Positions 30,084 through 37,798 of a stretch of 47,039 nt of DNA are shown one piece after another; positions within the stretch are counted from its first letter, which is position 1; each line of letters opens with the position of its first letter. This DNA comes from a virus, in IMG/VR virus record IMGVR_UViG_3300045936_000206, positions 1 to 47,039 of that record; one strand, 5' to 3'. The translations under genes were made by a program, and so were the position numbers. The notes under the pieces were generated by a model. The model was not told the origin of the DNA. It worked only from the letters and a program-made list of their open reading frames with translations, and did not search any database.

Positions 30084-30285
30084 CGAGCAGGCTTCCTTGC
30101 CCCGCCCCGACCCCGTAGGTGCGTTTGCGGTCGCAGTCGCCGCACAGGACCCGGCCGGTTTTCACCTGGTGGTGAACGTGGTTGGTGCCGCCTTTGCGGC
30201 CCCGGTATTTCACGAACCCGGTGACCTCCTCCAGTGTGTCGTGGCCGTACGGGTCGGTGGGCTTGCCGCAGTCCATGCAGGTCAT
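30073..30285 (-). CDS. Zinc-ribbon protein
   Basis: 70 residues; ATGA overlap. CMDCGKP ... VLCGDCDRK four-Cys ribbon with NHVHHQVKTG between. Could be an HNH-like remnant or a DNA-binding adaptor. Confidence 0.65.
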   Translation of the reverse strand: MTCMDCGKPTDPYGHDTLEEVTGFVKYRGRKGGTNHVHHQVKTGRVLCGDCDRKRTYGVGAGQGSLLDAR

Positions 30286-30899
30286 GCGTGCTCCATGTCC
30301 GTCAGCAGCTTGTGCATCTCGACCCGTTCGACCTTGTAGAACTCCGGGCCACCGTCCTTCAGCAGCTTGCGCAGCCGGGTGCTGATCGAGGAGACCGTCA
30401 CGGACGGCTCCTCCACGGGGGGCAGAACCGTCTGCTCCGCGCCCCCGTCTTCGTCGTCGTCGCGGATCGCGGTGGCAAGCTCCGCCCGCGACCAGTTGTT
30501 CTCGCTCGCGCGTTTCAGCCAGCGTTTCTGCTCGGCGGGTTTCATCGCGGCCACGAGGGCGTGCGTCGAGAACGACAGGCCCGGCACCCTGCGCTCGTAC
30601 GGGATCGCGTTGCACACGTACACGCGGTTCATCAGGGTTTGGGGGGCGAGGCCGAACGCGTCAGCGATCTGCGCGTACGTCTCCCCGAACCGGTTCTCGC
30701 TGTAGATCAACAGGTCACCGACCACGAAGGCTGCGTGGTGGATCACGGTGCCGTACATGCGGGCCAGCGCCTCGCACTGCACGAACGTGAACTCCACCTT
30801 GTCGAGTTCGATCCCGGTGTCGCTGACCGCCCCGGTCTTCTCCAACTGGCGGATCAGATGCAGCCCCTTGCCGATCGCGGTCGGCTCGATCACGCTCAC
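30282..30899 (-). CDS. Helix-turn-helix DNA-binding protein, ParB/KorB-like
   Basis: 205 residues, GTG overlapping the previous stop. ETYAQIADAFGLAPQTLMNR is a clear helix-turn-helix; FSTHALVAAMKPAEQKRWLK and NWSRAELATAIRD resemble the second helical domain of ParB/KorB proteins. No nuclease domain. Possibly a transcription or replication regulator. Confidence 0.65.
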   Translation of the reverse strand: MSVIEPTAIGKGLHLIRQLEKTGAVSDTGIELDKVEFTFVQCEALARMYGTVIHHAAFVVGDLLIYSENRFGETYAQIADAFGLAPQTLMNRVYVCNAIPYERRVPGLSFSTHALVAAMKPAEQKRWLKRASENNWSRAELATAIRDDDEDGGAEQTVLPPVEEPSVTVSSISTRLRKLLKDGGPEFYKVERVEMHKLLTDMEHA

Positions 30900-31183
30900 C
30901 GCTCGGCTCGTTCCGTGATCACGCCTTCCTTCTCCGCCTCTTCGATCACGTCATCGACCGTCAACTGCGACTTCGGCAACGGCTTCCAGCGCACCACAGG
31001 GGGGCGCTGAACGACCTCGGGTGCCCCGGCCTTCCAGTTGCGCTCCGGGCAGGCCGCGTACAGCCGGTACGGCTGGCTCTCCTGAGCTTTGCGCAGCGCC
31101 TGGTCCGCGCCGCTGGCACGCATGTCACCGAGCGAGTGCCAGGTGATGCCGTCGTTCGAGCCGAACAACAGGTATGTCCTCAC
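30896..31183 (-). CDS. Small protein of unknown function
   Basis: 95 residues, GTG 31183 with AAGGGGA. Starts MRTYLLFGSNDGITWHSLGD, a beta-hairpin module common in phage early genes; tail DDVIEEAEKEGVI. Confidence 0.6.
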   Translation of the reverse strand: MRTYLLFGSNDGITWHSLGDMRASGADQALRKAQESQPYRLYAACPERNWKAGAPEVVQRPPVVRWKPLPKSQLTVDDVIEEAEKEGVITERAER

Positions 31184-31341
31184 GACTGTCCCCTTGGTTC
31201 GATGTCGTTGCCGGAAGGCGGCGTCTCGGGCTTGCGCCCGAGCGACCGCACTGTCCTACGGAACATCGTCCGTAGGCCGAGAAAGGTGGCGATCCCGGCC
31301 AGGGCGCTGACCCCGACCAGGAGTTCCACGATCCGCGCCAT
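31180..31341 (-). CDS. Single-pass membrane protein next to SPFH gene
   Basis: 53 residues; ATG shares a base with the SPFH stop. ARIVELLVGVSALAGIATFL spans the membrane; tail basic. Likely works with the SPFH protein (inference). Confidence 0.6.
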   Translation of the reverse strand: MARIVELLVGVSALAGIATFLGLRTMFRRTVRSLGRKPETPPSGNDIEPRGQS

Positions 31342-32327
31342 TACCGGTTCCCTCCTCCGATCGGCCCGATGCTGTTCGGCACGCAGACCGTGTTGGGCGG
31401 GCAGATGATCGTCTGCACGTTCGGGTTCAGCTTCTGGATCGCCTCCAGTTGCACGAGCAGCGGAGTGAGCGATCGTTGCCGCAGCCGGTTCGCGGTCGCT
31501 TCGCCCCGGGCGCGGGCGACGTTCGCGTCCGCCTCGCCCTTCGCCGCTGCGACCTTCTGGCGGGCCTCCGCCTCGACCTGCGCGACCTTCGCCTGGGCGC
31601 GTTGCGCGTCCTGCACCTGCTTCTGCTTCGCCTCGATCGAGTCGGTGTACACCTTGCTGAAGCCGAGGTTCGTGACGAACACGTCCACGACACGGATGTC
31701 GTACGGCTCTAGCTCCGCCGCCAGCCTCGTGCGTGTCTGCTCGCGCACCTTCTCACGGTTCGCGGTGATGTCCTGCGTCTGGTAGGTGGCGGTGACCTCT
31801 TTGAACACCTGTGGCACGCGGGCGTCCACGATGATCGTTTTCCAGTTGCGCCCGACGCGGCGGTACAGGTCAAGCACGTTGCCTGCGTCCACGGCGTAGT
31901 TGATCGCGAGGTTCGCGAACACCTTCTGCTGGTCAAGGGAGACGGCGCTGTTCTGCTCACCGAAGTTCCATTCCTCGTGCTGGATCCCGATGTTCTCCTT
32001 GTCCATGTGCGCCCACGGGGCGATCGTGGTGACGCCCTTGTCGCGTTTCCCGGCGATCGTGCCGGAGAAGTTGTAGACGATCCCAACCTCGCGTTCGCCC
32101 ACTGTTTTCACCATCAGCCCGGCTGTGATGAACAGCCACAGCAGCATGGTGACTCCGGCGAGCGCCCAGCCGAAGCGGCCGTAGTTGGTGGGCGCGTCGT
32201 GTTGCTGTGCGCCCCGTTCCTCCCATGCCTTCACCTTGTGCGGCCACACCGCTTTGCTGTACAGCGCGTAGCCGACAGCGGGGATGGCTACGCACAAGAC
32301 GAGCACTGTGAGCACGATCCAGCCCAT
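31341..32327 (-). CDS. SPFH/band-7 (stomatin/prohibitin-like) membrane protein
   Basis: 328 residues, AAGGGATC before the ATG. Two N-terminal membrane spans (residues 3-25 and 52-75), then the SPFH domain (VGEREVGIVYNFSGTI, SLDQQKVFANLAINYAVD, YQTQDITANREKVREQTRTR, EPYDIRVVDVFVTNLGFS) and a long Ala/Gln/Glu-rich coiled coil (about 230-285). The last stretch IICPPNTVCVPN carries two Cys. Forms ring-like membrane scaffolds in cells; in a phage it might protect or remodel the membrane or hold host proteases. Unusual cargo. Confidence 0.9.
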   Translation of the reverse strand: MGWIVLTVLVLCVAIPAVGYALYSKAVWPHKVKAWEERGAQQHDAPTNYGRFGWALAGVTMLLWLFITAGLMVKTVGEREVGIVYNFSGTIAGKRDKGVTTIAPWAHMDKENIGIQHEEWNFGEQNSAVSLDQQKVFANLAINYAVDAGNVLDLYRRVGRNWKTIIVDARVPQVFKEVTATYQTQDITANREKVREQTRTRLAAELEPYDIRVVDVFVTNLGFSKVYTDSIEAKQKQVQDAQRAQAKVAQVEAEARQKVAAAKGEADANVARARGEATANRLRQRSLTPLLVQLEAIQKLNPNVQTIICPPNTVCVPNSIGPIGGGNR

Positions 32328-32345
32328 GATCCCTTGGGTTCCTTT

Positions 32346-32684
32346 CTACTTCGGGAGCTTGCTGCGCCGCTTCGCCGGTTTGACCGGCAACTCGAAATGC
32401 TCGGCCAGCGCCTTCAACACCAGACCGCCCTGGGTCCAGCCGTTCTCTGCGGCCTCGATGCGAAGCAGCCGGTGTACCTTCGCGGGTAGGCGCAGGTACA
32501 GCTTGCGGCTGTTGGTGCCGGGGTAGTAGCGCGGCGCGGTCGGGTCGCACACCAGCCCGTAACGGGTGCAGAGCACCCCGACCACCACGTCGTTGATGCT
32601 GATGCCGCCCTTGCGGGCCTCCTGTTGCAGCGCCCGGCGTGTGCGAACAGGTACCGCGTCGATCAACAGGTCACTTTTACCCAT
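32346..32684 (-). CDS. Ribbon-helix-helix protein (leaderless)
   Basis: 112 residues from ATG 32684, 7 nt after CGCTATAGT. Two possible ribbon-helix-helix segments: RTRRALQQEARKGGISINDV and KLYLRLPAKVHRLLRIEAAE, and a basic end KRRSKLPK. Likely an early DNA-binding regulator. Confidence 0.65.
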   Translation of the reverse strand: MGKSDLLIDAVPVRTRRALQQEARKGGISINDVVVGVLCTRYGLVCDPTAPRYYPGTNSRKLYLRLPAKVHRLLRIEAAENGWTQGGLVLKALAEHFELPVKPAKRRSKLPK

Positions 32685-32691
32685 GCCGCCT

Positions 32692-32700
32692 ACTATAGCG
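32692..32700 (-). promoter_or_regulatory. Phage promoter box CGCTATAGT (leaderless)
   Basis: 7 nt before ATG 32684. Overlaps the end of the upstream gene (32693-32959). Confidence 0.7.
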
Positions 32701-32959
32701 AGCACTCGTGATGGATCCGTTCGGCTTCCTCGACCAGCGGCCGGAGCCGGTCAGCGAGGGTGCGGCCCAGCGCAACCCCGAACTCGCTGCTTACGTTGCC
32801 CATCACATCGTCGATCTGTTCCCATTGCGGCTGGGCCTCCAGGATCCTGATCGCGTCCTGTCTCTCCTCCTCGGTTGGAGGATCAAGCGGCAAGCCTTCC
32901 ATGCGACGCAGCGCCCGCCCCCAGACAGGGCGCGGAGTGCTCCGCTCAGTCGTCTCCAT
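32693..32959 (-). CDS. Small protein of unknown function
   Basis: 88 residues; GGAAGAG upstream of ATG 32959. Contains LDPPTEEERQDAIRILEAQP and LADRLRPLVEEAERIH helices. Its end carries the next promoter. Confidence 0.55.
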   Translation of the reverse strand: METTERSTPRPVWGRALRRMEGLPLDPPTEEERQDAIRILEAQPQWEQIDDVMGNVSSEFGVALGRTLADRLRPLVEEAERIHHECSL

Positions 32960-33143
32960 GATCTCTTCCCTCCCAGTGGTCGTGCCATAGCTCTTCGTAC
33001 TCGACGCAGTAGCCGCACACGGTGCGGCCGTTCACGATCCTGCGTCCGCACCATGGGCAGCGCCGTGGCTCTAGGTGCGGTTCATCCGCTGGAACGCCTT
33101 CACGAACTCCTTTTCGCTGAGGCTTTCCGCTTCGGCCTGCCAT
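32946..33143 (-). CDS. Zinc-ribbon protein
   Basis: 65 residues. CPWCGRRIVNGRTVCGYC is a clear ribbon. GGAGG precedes ATG 33143 but lies 73 nt inside the previous gene; no later in-frame start exists, so this one is likely. Confidence 0.6.
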   Translation of the reverse strand: MAGRSGKPQRKGVREGVPADEPHLEPRRCPWCGRRIVNGRTVCGYCVEYEELWHDHWEGRDHGDD

Positions 33144-33535
33144 GCGCCCTCCGGCATCATCTCGACGGTCAGGTCACCGAAGTCTCCCTGTTCGGGGAAC
33201 CGGCGGTCGTCTCGGGGTTTCCCCCATCGTTCGTACAGCAGCCGGGCGCACATCCAGCGTCGCACCCACAGGGGCATGGGCGTACGGGTGGGCTGTTTGA
33301 CCGGCATGGTTGGGCGCAGAAGCCGTCTCTCTGCCCCGTACAGTTCGGTGAACTCCGCGATCTTGGGCGCGTACGTGACGGTTTTGACCGCGCGGAGCAC
33401 GACGCTGGTGGCGACCTCGGCGTCCATCCATTGGATCGACTTGGCGTACGCGTCGATCTGGTCTTCGGTCCAGTCGCGTACCTGCCAGTGGTTCACGATC
33501 ATCTGCACGATGTCGAGCGACTCGCTGCGAGTCAC
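33071..33535 (-). CDS. Replicative-helicase loader-like protein (G39P-type)
   Basis: 154 residues from GTG with AGGAGA. SLDIVQMIVNHWQVRDWTED, then YAKSIQWMDAEVATSVVLRAV and YAPKIAEFTELYG match the three-helix N-terminal domain of G39P/helicase-loader proteins. The Arg/Pro/Trp-rich rest would contact helicase. Implies use of a host or outside-window helicase. Confidence 0.65.
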   Translation of the reverse strand: MTRSESLDIVQMIVNHWQVRDWTEDQIDAYAKSIQWMDAEVATSVVLRAVKTVTYAPKIAEFTELYGAERRLLRPTMPVKQPTRTPMPLWVRRWMCARLLYERWGKPRDDRRFPEQGDFGDLTVEMMPEGAWQAEAESLSEKEFVKAFQRMNRT

Positions 33536-33837
33536 GTCTCTCTCCTAAGCCTTTCGATCGCCTGCTCCTGCTTCGAGCCGCCGGGGCGTTCCGCCACGAC
33601 GCGAAACCAGTGCGTCGCGAGCGCCGTGGGGGTCAGCGTCAGCGACGGCCACTTGTTGCGGTACGCCTCGGCGCGAAGCTCGATCTCGGCGGGCAGCCCA
33701 GCAGGCAGCCCGCCCTCACGCTCCCAGCAGATCCGGATGGCTTTCAGCGCGATGTTCAGGCGTCCGCGTTCCATCTCCGGGTTCGCGTTCGTGACCCGCA
33801 CCAGCGCCTCCCACGCCTCGTCAGGCTCACGGCTCAT
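33532..33837 (-). CDS. Replication-region protein of unknown function
   Basis: 101 residues from ATG 33837 (AAAGG). RLNIALKAIRICWEREGG and WPSLTLTPTALATHWFRVVA resemble segments of phage replication or loader proteins. Overlaps the loader-like gene by 4 nt. Confidence 0.55.
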   Translation of the reverse strand: MSREPDEAWEALVRVTNANPEMERGRLNIALKAIRICWEREGGLPAGLPAEIELRAEAYRNKWPSLTLTPTALATHWFRVVAERPGGSKQEQAIERLRRET

Positions 33838-34030
33838 CCTCGCTGCCTTTCCCGAACCCGGTTGCGAACCAGTCGGACACCGACCTGATGCGCTCCAACG
33901 TCTCGGCGTTGCGGTCATCCTGCGCCTCTGCCCGGGCGTTCCTTGCTTCCAGCGCTGACGCGATCCGCTCCGCCGCCTTGCGCAGAAGCTCTAGCTCCCA
34001 CGCGATCCTCGCCGCGTAGTTCGCGTCCAT
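33827..34030 (-). CDS. Small helical protein
   Basis: 67 residues from ATG 34030 (GGAGGGG; GTG 34033 also possible). One long helix (ELELLRKAAERIASALEARN ...) probably a coiled coil, then a Phe/Gly tail. Confidence 0.55.
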   Translation of the reverse strand: MDANYAARIAWELELLRKAAERIASALEARNARAEAQDDRNAETLERIRSVSDWFATGFGKGSEDEP

Positions 34031-34251
34031 CACAGCCGCCCCTCCCGGATCTGGCTCGCCAACTCGCTGATCCCCTCACGCGCCCGAGGAGAGATGTGCT
34101 CGCCCACCGACTCCAACACCACGTCCAGCACCGCAGCCGCACCGTCGAGCATCCCCTTCTCGTACGCCCGCTTGATCGCATCCTCAACCTTCGTGCCAAG
34201 TTCCTCGAACCTGTCCGTCACCTGCTGCTCGAAGCCGTTCACAGCCGTCAC
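34030..34251 (-). CDS. Small helical protein
   Basis: 73 residues from GTG with GAGGAAG. Helical throughout (QQVTDRFEELGTKVEDAIKR, AVLDVVLESVGEHIS). No family recognised. Confidence 0.55.
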   Translation of the reverse strand: MTAVNGFEQQVTDRFEELGTKVEDAIKRAYEKGMLDGAAAVLDVVLESVGEHISPRAREGISELASQIREGRL

Positions 34252-34497
34252 CTTCCTCGCTTGCCTTCGTCACGGGTCACATAGCGCTGCCTGCTCTCCT
34301 TCTCTCTCATACGCGACGAGCGAAGCGAGGAGCACGAGCGAAGCGAGTGTGCCTTTTCAGGACGCACTAACCCCATCCGCCCGTTCAAAAAACAGACAAC
34401 ACCCGCTTTGTCCCCACCAGCTAGGAACCCCAGGAAAGGCCAGGGCTGCTGACAAGGAAGCCGCCTCCCGGCGCGCGACCCACGGATGCCTATCGCA
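34252..34497. other. Intergenic interval with an 18-bp-spaced palindromic repeat
   Basis: GAGCGAAGCGAG occurs at 34318 and 34336, spacing 18 bp, the same period as the main arrays though the core differs. No gene found in the remainder. Confidence 0.5.
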
Positions 34498-34737
34498 CTA
34501 CCGTGGGCGCTTCCCTTTACGTCGCTTGCGCTTCCGGGCCGGAACCCTCGCTGCTGCCGCTTTCGGTCCTCCACCTCCCGGACTAACCGCATATCCACGC
34601 TTAGACAGCGTGCGTTCGGACGGCACGCCCGTCGCTGACACCTCTTCCAGTCGCTGCTTGTTCTCGCGCAGCGCGCGTTCAGCACGCTCGATCTGCCGTT
34701 TCCAGTGGCGGCCGGGCTGGTGCTGATCTGGTGCCAC
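34498..34737 (-). CDS. Small basic protein
   Basis: 79 residues from GTG 34737 with GGAGGT. Helical RQIERAERALRENKQRLEEV, then a Gly/Ala segment and a very basic end (RKRKRRKGKRPR), which suggests nucleic-acid binding. Confidence 0.6.
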   Translation of the reverse strand: MAPDQHQPGRHWKRQIERAERALRENKQRLEEVSATGVPSERTLSKRGYAVSPGGGGPKAAAARVPARKRKRRKGKRPR

Positions 34738-34821
34738 AAGCTACCTCCGGGGTGTGAAATCCGCACCGCCGTGGTAAGCTCACGACGGTTCGTACGAGCG
34801 CGAGCCACGCTATGCCTTTGG

Positions 34822-34845
34822 GGGCCGAGAGTCAAGTCTCGGCCC
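34822..34845 (-). terminator. Hairpin at end of recombination operon
   Basis: 9-bp perfect stem GGGCCGAGA/TCTCGGCCC, 6-nt loop, overlapping the stop of the 34832 gene. No U-run. Confidence 0.55.
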
Positions 34846-35065
34846 TCTCTGGTTCTACGGAATCCTCGATCTGCACGACGCGGCCCCAAACGGCCGTCTC
34901 CCCATAGCCGTTCGTCAGCACCCGCTGCGCTGCCTCCGGGTCCTCGTACGTCAGGGCGGTACGCAGCGTTGGTGCCCACCCGAGCGCGTCCTTATACATC
35001 CCTGCGAACAACGGGGCGTCCTCCTCCGGGAAATCGAACCTGATCGCGAATGTCCCTCCGCCCAT
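34832..35065 (-). CDS. Small protein of unknown function
   Basis: 77 residues from ATG 35065 behind GAGAGGAGG. GTFAIRFDFPEEDAPLFAGM, then ALTYEDPEAAQRVLTNGYGE. Last gene of the ERF operon. Confidence 0.6.
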   Translation of the reverse strand: MGGGTFAIRFDFPEEDAPLFAGMYKDALGWAPTLRTALTYEDPEAAQRVLTNGYGETAVWGRVVQIEDSVEPERAET

Positions 35066-35079
35066 CACCAAGCCTCCTC

Positions 35080-35292
35080 TCACGTCTCCACGGTCCCCAG
35101 GCCACGAATCCCGATCATGAACGGCAACTCCTGCGCGTTGCAGTCGTACAGCAGGCACAACCGGCGGATCACCGGACGCACCGTGTTCGGTGACAACCCG
35201 AGGTCCTCCGCGATCTCGTCACGGGACATGCCCCGGGCGACCCGCTCCGCCACCGACCACTCACGCAACGTCAGCCGCGGCTCGGCCGTCAT
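35080..35292 (-). CDS. LuxR-type helix-turn-helix protein
   Basis: 70 residues; ATGA overlap. LTLREWSVAERVARGMSRDE then IAEDLGLSPNTVRPVIRRL is a GerE/LuxR HTH domain standing alone. Likely an early regulator. Confidence 0.75.
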   Translation of the reverse strand: MTAEPRLTLREWSVAERVARGMSRDEIAEDLGLSPNTVRPVIRRLCLLYDCNAQELPFMIGIRGLGTVET

Positions 35293-36119
35293 GACGGCGC
35301 ACCCTCTTCCGGCCACGGCACATCGTCGTCCTCGGGCGCGTCCGGCTCCGCCACGTCCGACTCTTTCCTGACCACCGTGACTGCCTTGCCCGAGAACGCG
35401 TACGCGAACCCCGCCACGATCTGCTCGTCCGTGATCGGCGGCATCGCGTCCGGCGGAGCAACACCCTGCATCCACGTCACCGCGTTCGCCAACCGGCGGA
35501 AGAAGTCGGTGCGCTCCTTGCCCTTCAGGTCACGCCAGCCCGGCTCGACCTCCTCCAGCACCACGCCCCACTCGACATGCGGCCAGCTTTCAGCGAGCGC
35601 CTTGGGCGCATCCGCGGGCTTCACGCCCCCCGGCATCAGGTCCGTCTCCGGGTCGAACGGCCTGACCGTCTCCTCCGGTGAATGCTGGTCGGTGTCGTAG
35701 CTGGCTCCCTCCGCGGTAGACACCGCGAACACCTGCGCCAACACGTTCTTGAACGCCATCGTCATCGCCTTGTTCGTGGACTTGTCACCCGAGTCGGTAC
35801 CCTCGCCCCACGCCGAGGCCCGCACGAAATCCCCTCCGGCCCCGTAGAACGTGTAGCCCACGTGCAGGTTCACCTCGTACATCACGCCGCCCGAACGCGT
35901 CTCGCGACGGCCCTCCAGCCGGTGCAGCACATCCGGCACCACGAACACGCCGTGCTTCGCGAGCAGCGGGTTCAGGGCGTTCAGCACGTCATCGTGCCCG
36001 CGGTACATGAACTTCTGCTGCTCGTTCCGCTGCGTCTTCCCGATCGCGGGAAGCTCCGACAGGATCGCCACGAGCCGCTCGTGGATCGTGGGCACAAAAG
36101 CCTCCTCCTTGCCCGCCAT
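35289..36119 (-). CDS. ERF-family single-strand annealing recombinase
   Basis: 276 residues from ATG 36119 (GTG 36122 possible). TIHERLVAILSELPAIGKTQ, FMYRGHDDVLNALNPLLAKH, VNLHVGYTFYGAGGD, GEGTDSGDKSTNKAMTMAFK (the conserved ERF lysine-rich core) and an acidic tail DAPEDDDVPWPEEG that could bind SSB. Anneals complementary strands during replication-recombination. The middle insertion (WPHVEWGVVLEE) is not recognised. Confidence 0.9.
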   Translation of the reverse strand: MAGKEEAFVPTIHERLVAILSELPAIGKTQRNEQQKFMYRGHDDVLNALNPLLAKHGVFVVPDVLHRLEGRRETRSGGVMYEVNLHVGYTFYGAGGDFVRASAWGEGTDSGDKSTNKAMTMAFKNVLAQVFAVSTAEGASYDTDQHSPEETVRPFDPETDLMPGGVKPADAPKALAESWPHVEWGVVLEEVEPGWRDLKGKERTDFFRRLANAVTWMQGVAPPDAMPPITDEQIVAGFAYAFSGKAVTVVRKESDVAEPDAPEDDDVPWPEEGAPS

Positions 36120-36868
36120 CACAGCTTCACCAGAGCCTTCGCCGCCCGCCGCAGGTTCACGCCGATCGACCCTGACCCCAGGTCGAACTGAAGCTCCCGG
36201 GCCTTCGTGGTCAGCTTCACCGGGGTCGTGTGCGACAGCTTCGTGCTCATCTCGTCACTCACGAACGCGTCGCCCTGCTCGATCACAAGCCGCGTGATCA
36301 GCCGCAGCATGTTCACCGACACCGCAAGCCTGTCCTCGGTGCCCCACGCGTCACGAGCAACGACCAGCACGTCCTCGACGCCCTTCTCCCCGAGGTTGTT
36401 GTACACGTAGTACAACGTCTCGACCGCCTGGATGTTGTTCGGCCCCTTGCCGCCACCGAGCAACGTGAACCCGGTCTTCTCGACCGACCGCTCGATCGCG
36501 AGCGCCGCGGGATCCTCCGCGATCAGCTTCGCCTTGTGCTTCTCCATCGGGCCAAGCTGCTTGCGCAGCACGTTGATGAAGTCGAACACCTCAGCCTCGG
36601 TCTTCAGCCCGTTCGCGGGGAACACCGCGGCCGGGACAAGGGTGGGCGCGTCCTCCATCATCTTGACCGCCGCAAGCCGCTGCTGGCCGTCAGCGCAGTA
36701 CAACTCCCCGGTCGAACGCTCGAACACGGTGAGCACGCCGAACGCGGGCCACGAGAAGTCCGCGGCAATCGCGTACACCAGCGACGCCTTCTCGTCCCGC
36801 TGGTACCGATGATCGACCTTCACTCCGAACGGGTCGATCTGACGAACGGCTCCTGTCCACGCTTCCAT
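36119..36868 (-). CDS. ParB-like N-terminal-domain protein
   Basis: 249 residues from ATG 36868, with AAAGGG. IDPFGVKVDHRYQRDEK and GELYCADGQQRLAAVKM match the ParB/Srx-like domain with DGQQR. No classical ParB HTH; the rest is alpha-helical with KGPNNIQAVETLYYVYNN. Such phage proteins may be nucleases or CTP-binding regulators. Confidence 0.75.
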   Translation of the reverse strand: MEAWTGAVRQIDPFGVKVDHRYQRDEKASLVYAIAADFSWPAFGVLTVFERSTGELYCADGQQRLAAVKMMEDAPTLVPAAVFPANGLKTEAEVFDFINVLRKQLGPMEKHKAKLIAEDPAALAIERSVEKTGFTLLGGGKGPNNIQAVETLYYVYNNLGEKGVEDVLVVARDAWGTEDRLAVSVNMLRLITRLVIEQGDAFVSDEMSTKLSHTTPVKLTTKARELQFDLGSGSIGVNLRRAAKALVKL

Positions 36869-36875
36869 GATCCCT

Positions 36876-37352
36876 TTACCTCGTTTCTTTCGTGACACGC
36901 AGCCTCGCCTTGTGCGAGCGCTGCTCCAGATCGGCACGTGCCTCGGTCAGCGTCTCGATCAGCGCGTCGATCACCTCGACCCGCCTTCGCGCCTCCCGAG
37001 GGTTCACGTGCGTGAACTTGAACTCGCGCCTCTGCCACCCCGCGAGGTAGCGGCGCAACGGCGCTATCGCCTCGTTGAACGGATCCCCCTTCCCGAACAC
37101 AGACCCGAACGGCACCTTCCGGTCGGGCCGGTTCACGATGCTGGGCAACTTCGCCGCGTACCCGACCGCGTGCATCGAGGCAAGCTCGCCCGACGCGATC
37201 CCTTCCACGACCGACGGGTCACGGCGAAGCGCGGCCCTCATGATCTCCACCGCGCTCTTCCCGATCCCGATCTGCGCGGCAGCCTCGCTGCTGTCGAGCG
37301 TCGGGAAGTCGTTCACTGCCCGGAGCGCTTTCTGTGGAAGTGTCTCGCTCAT
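36876..37352 (-). CDS. ParB-like helix-turn-helix DNA-binding protein
   Basis: 158 residues; AAGGGAGGCGACGT before ATG 37352. SSEAAAQIGIGKSAVEIMRA is a helix-turn-helix; SVVEGIASGELASMHAVGYA resembles the second ParB helical module. The end is a helical dimeriser-like segment. Array D lies immediately upstream of its promoter, so it is a candidate reader of the array (inference). Confidence 0.7.
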   Translation of the reverse strand: MSETLPQKALRAVNDFPTLDSSEAAAQIGIGKSAVEIMRAALRRDPSVVEGIASGELASMHAVGYAAKLPSIVNRPDRKVPFGSVFGKGDPFNEAIAPLRRYLAGWQRREFKFTHVNPREARRRVEVIDALIETLTEARADLEQRSHKARLRVTKETR

Positions 37353-37386
37353 ACGTCGCCTCCCTTGGGCGTCGTCAACACAGAGA

Positions 37387-37395
37387 ACTATAGCA
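37387..37395 (-). promoter_or_regulatory. Phage promoter box TGCTATAGT
   Basis: 35 bp before ATG 37352. The leader resembles that of the promoter at 38882 (shared ACGACGCCC and GGCGACGT). The box overlaps the last core of array D. Confidence 0.7.
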
Positions 37396-37798
37396 TCGCT
37401 CGACCTTGGCGGTGCTCTCACGGCATGCGGCTCGCTCACCTCGGTCGGTGCCCTTCGGTGCTGCGGCTCGTTCAAGGTAGACGGTGCTCTCTGTGGAGAC
37501 GACTCGCTCACCGATCGCGGTGCCCTCCCAGATAACGGCTCGCTTCCTTTCTCCGGTACTCTCAGTTCCCATGGCTCGCTCCTGAACCTCGATGCTTTCA
37601 TGCAGGACGGCTCGCTCCTGTGTCACGGTTCCCTCATCGAAGTTGGCTCGCTTCGGCACCCCGGTACGCTCCCGTCATACGGCTCGCTCGGGTCATGCGG
37701 TGCCCCTCTCTGCCCACGGCTCGCTCTGACTTCACGGCGCTCTCGCGTTCTGCGGCTCGCTCACCCATTGCGGTGCTCTCGCGGTAGGCGGCTAACGC
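37392..37798. repeat. 18-bp-period array D (23 cores)
   Basis: Cores at 37392 and every 18 bp to 37698, then after a single 9-bp filler at 37717, 37735, 37753, 37771, 37789. Same two alternating cores as A-C. Begins in the stop codon of the 37792 gene and ends in the promoter of the ParB-like gene; otherwise no supported gene in 37396-37791. A frame at 37375-37659 is open but has no ribosome site. Confidence 0.92.

Noticed and set aside
33943-34284. Plus-strand 113-codon frame
   Set aside because: Antisense to three small coupled minus genes with ribosome sites; basic, Leu/Arg/Pro-rich product.
37375-37659. 94-codon frame within array D as a gene
   Set aside because: No ribosome site, made only of array units, interrupted by a register slip and overlapping the promoter at 37387.
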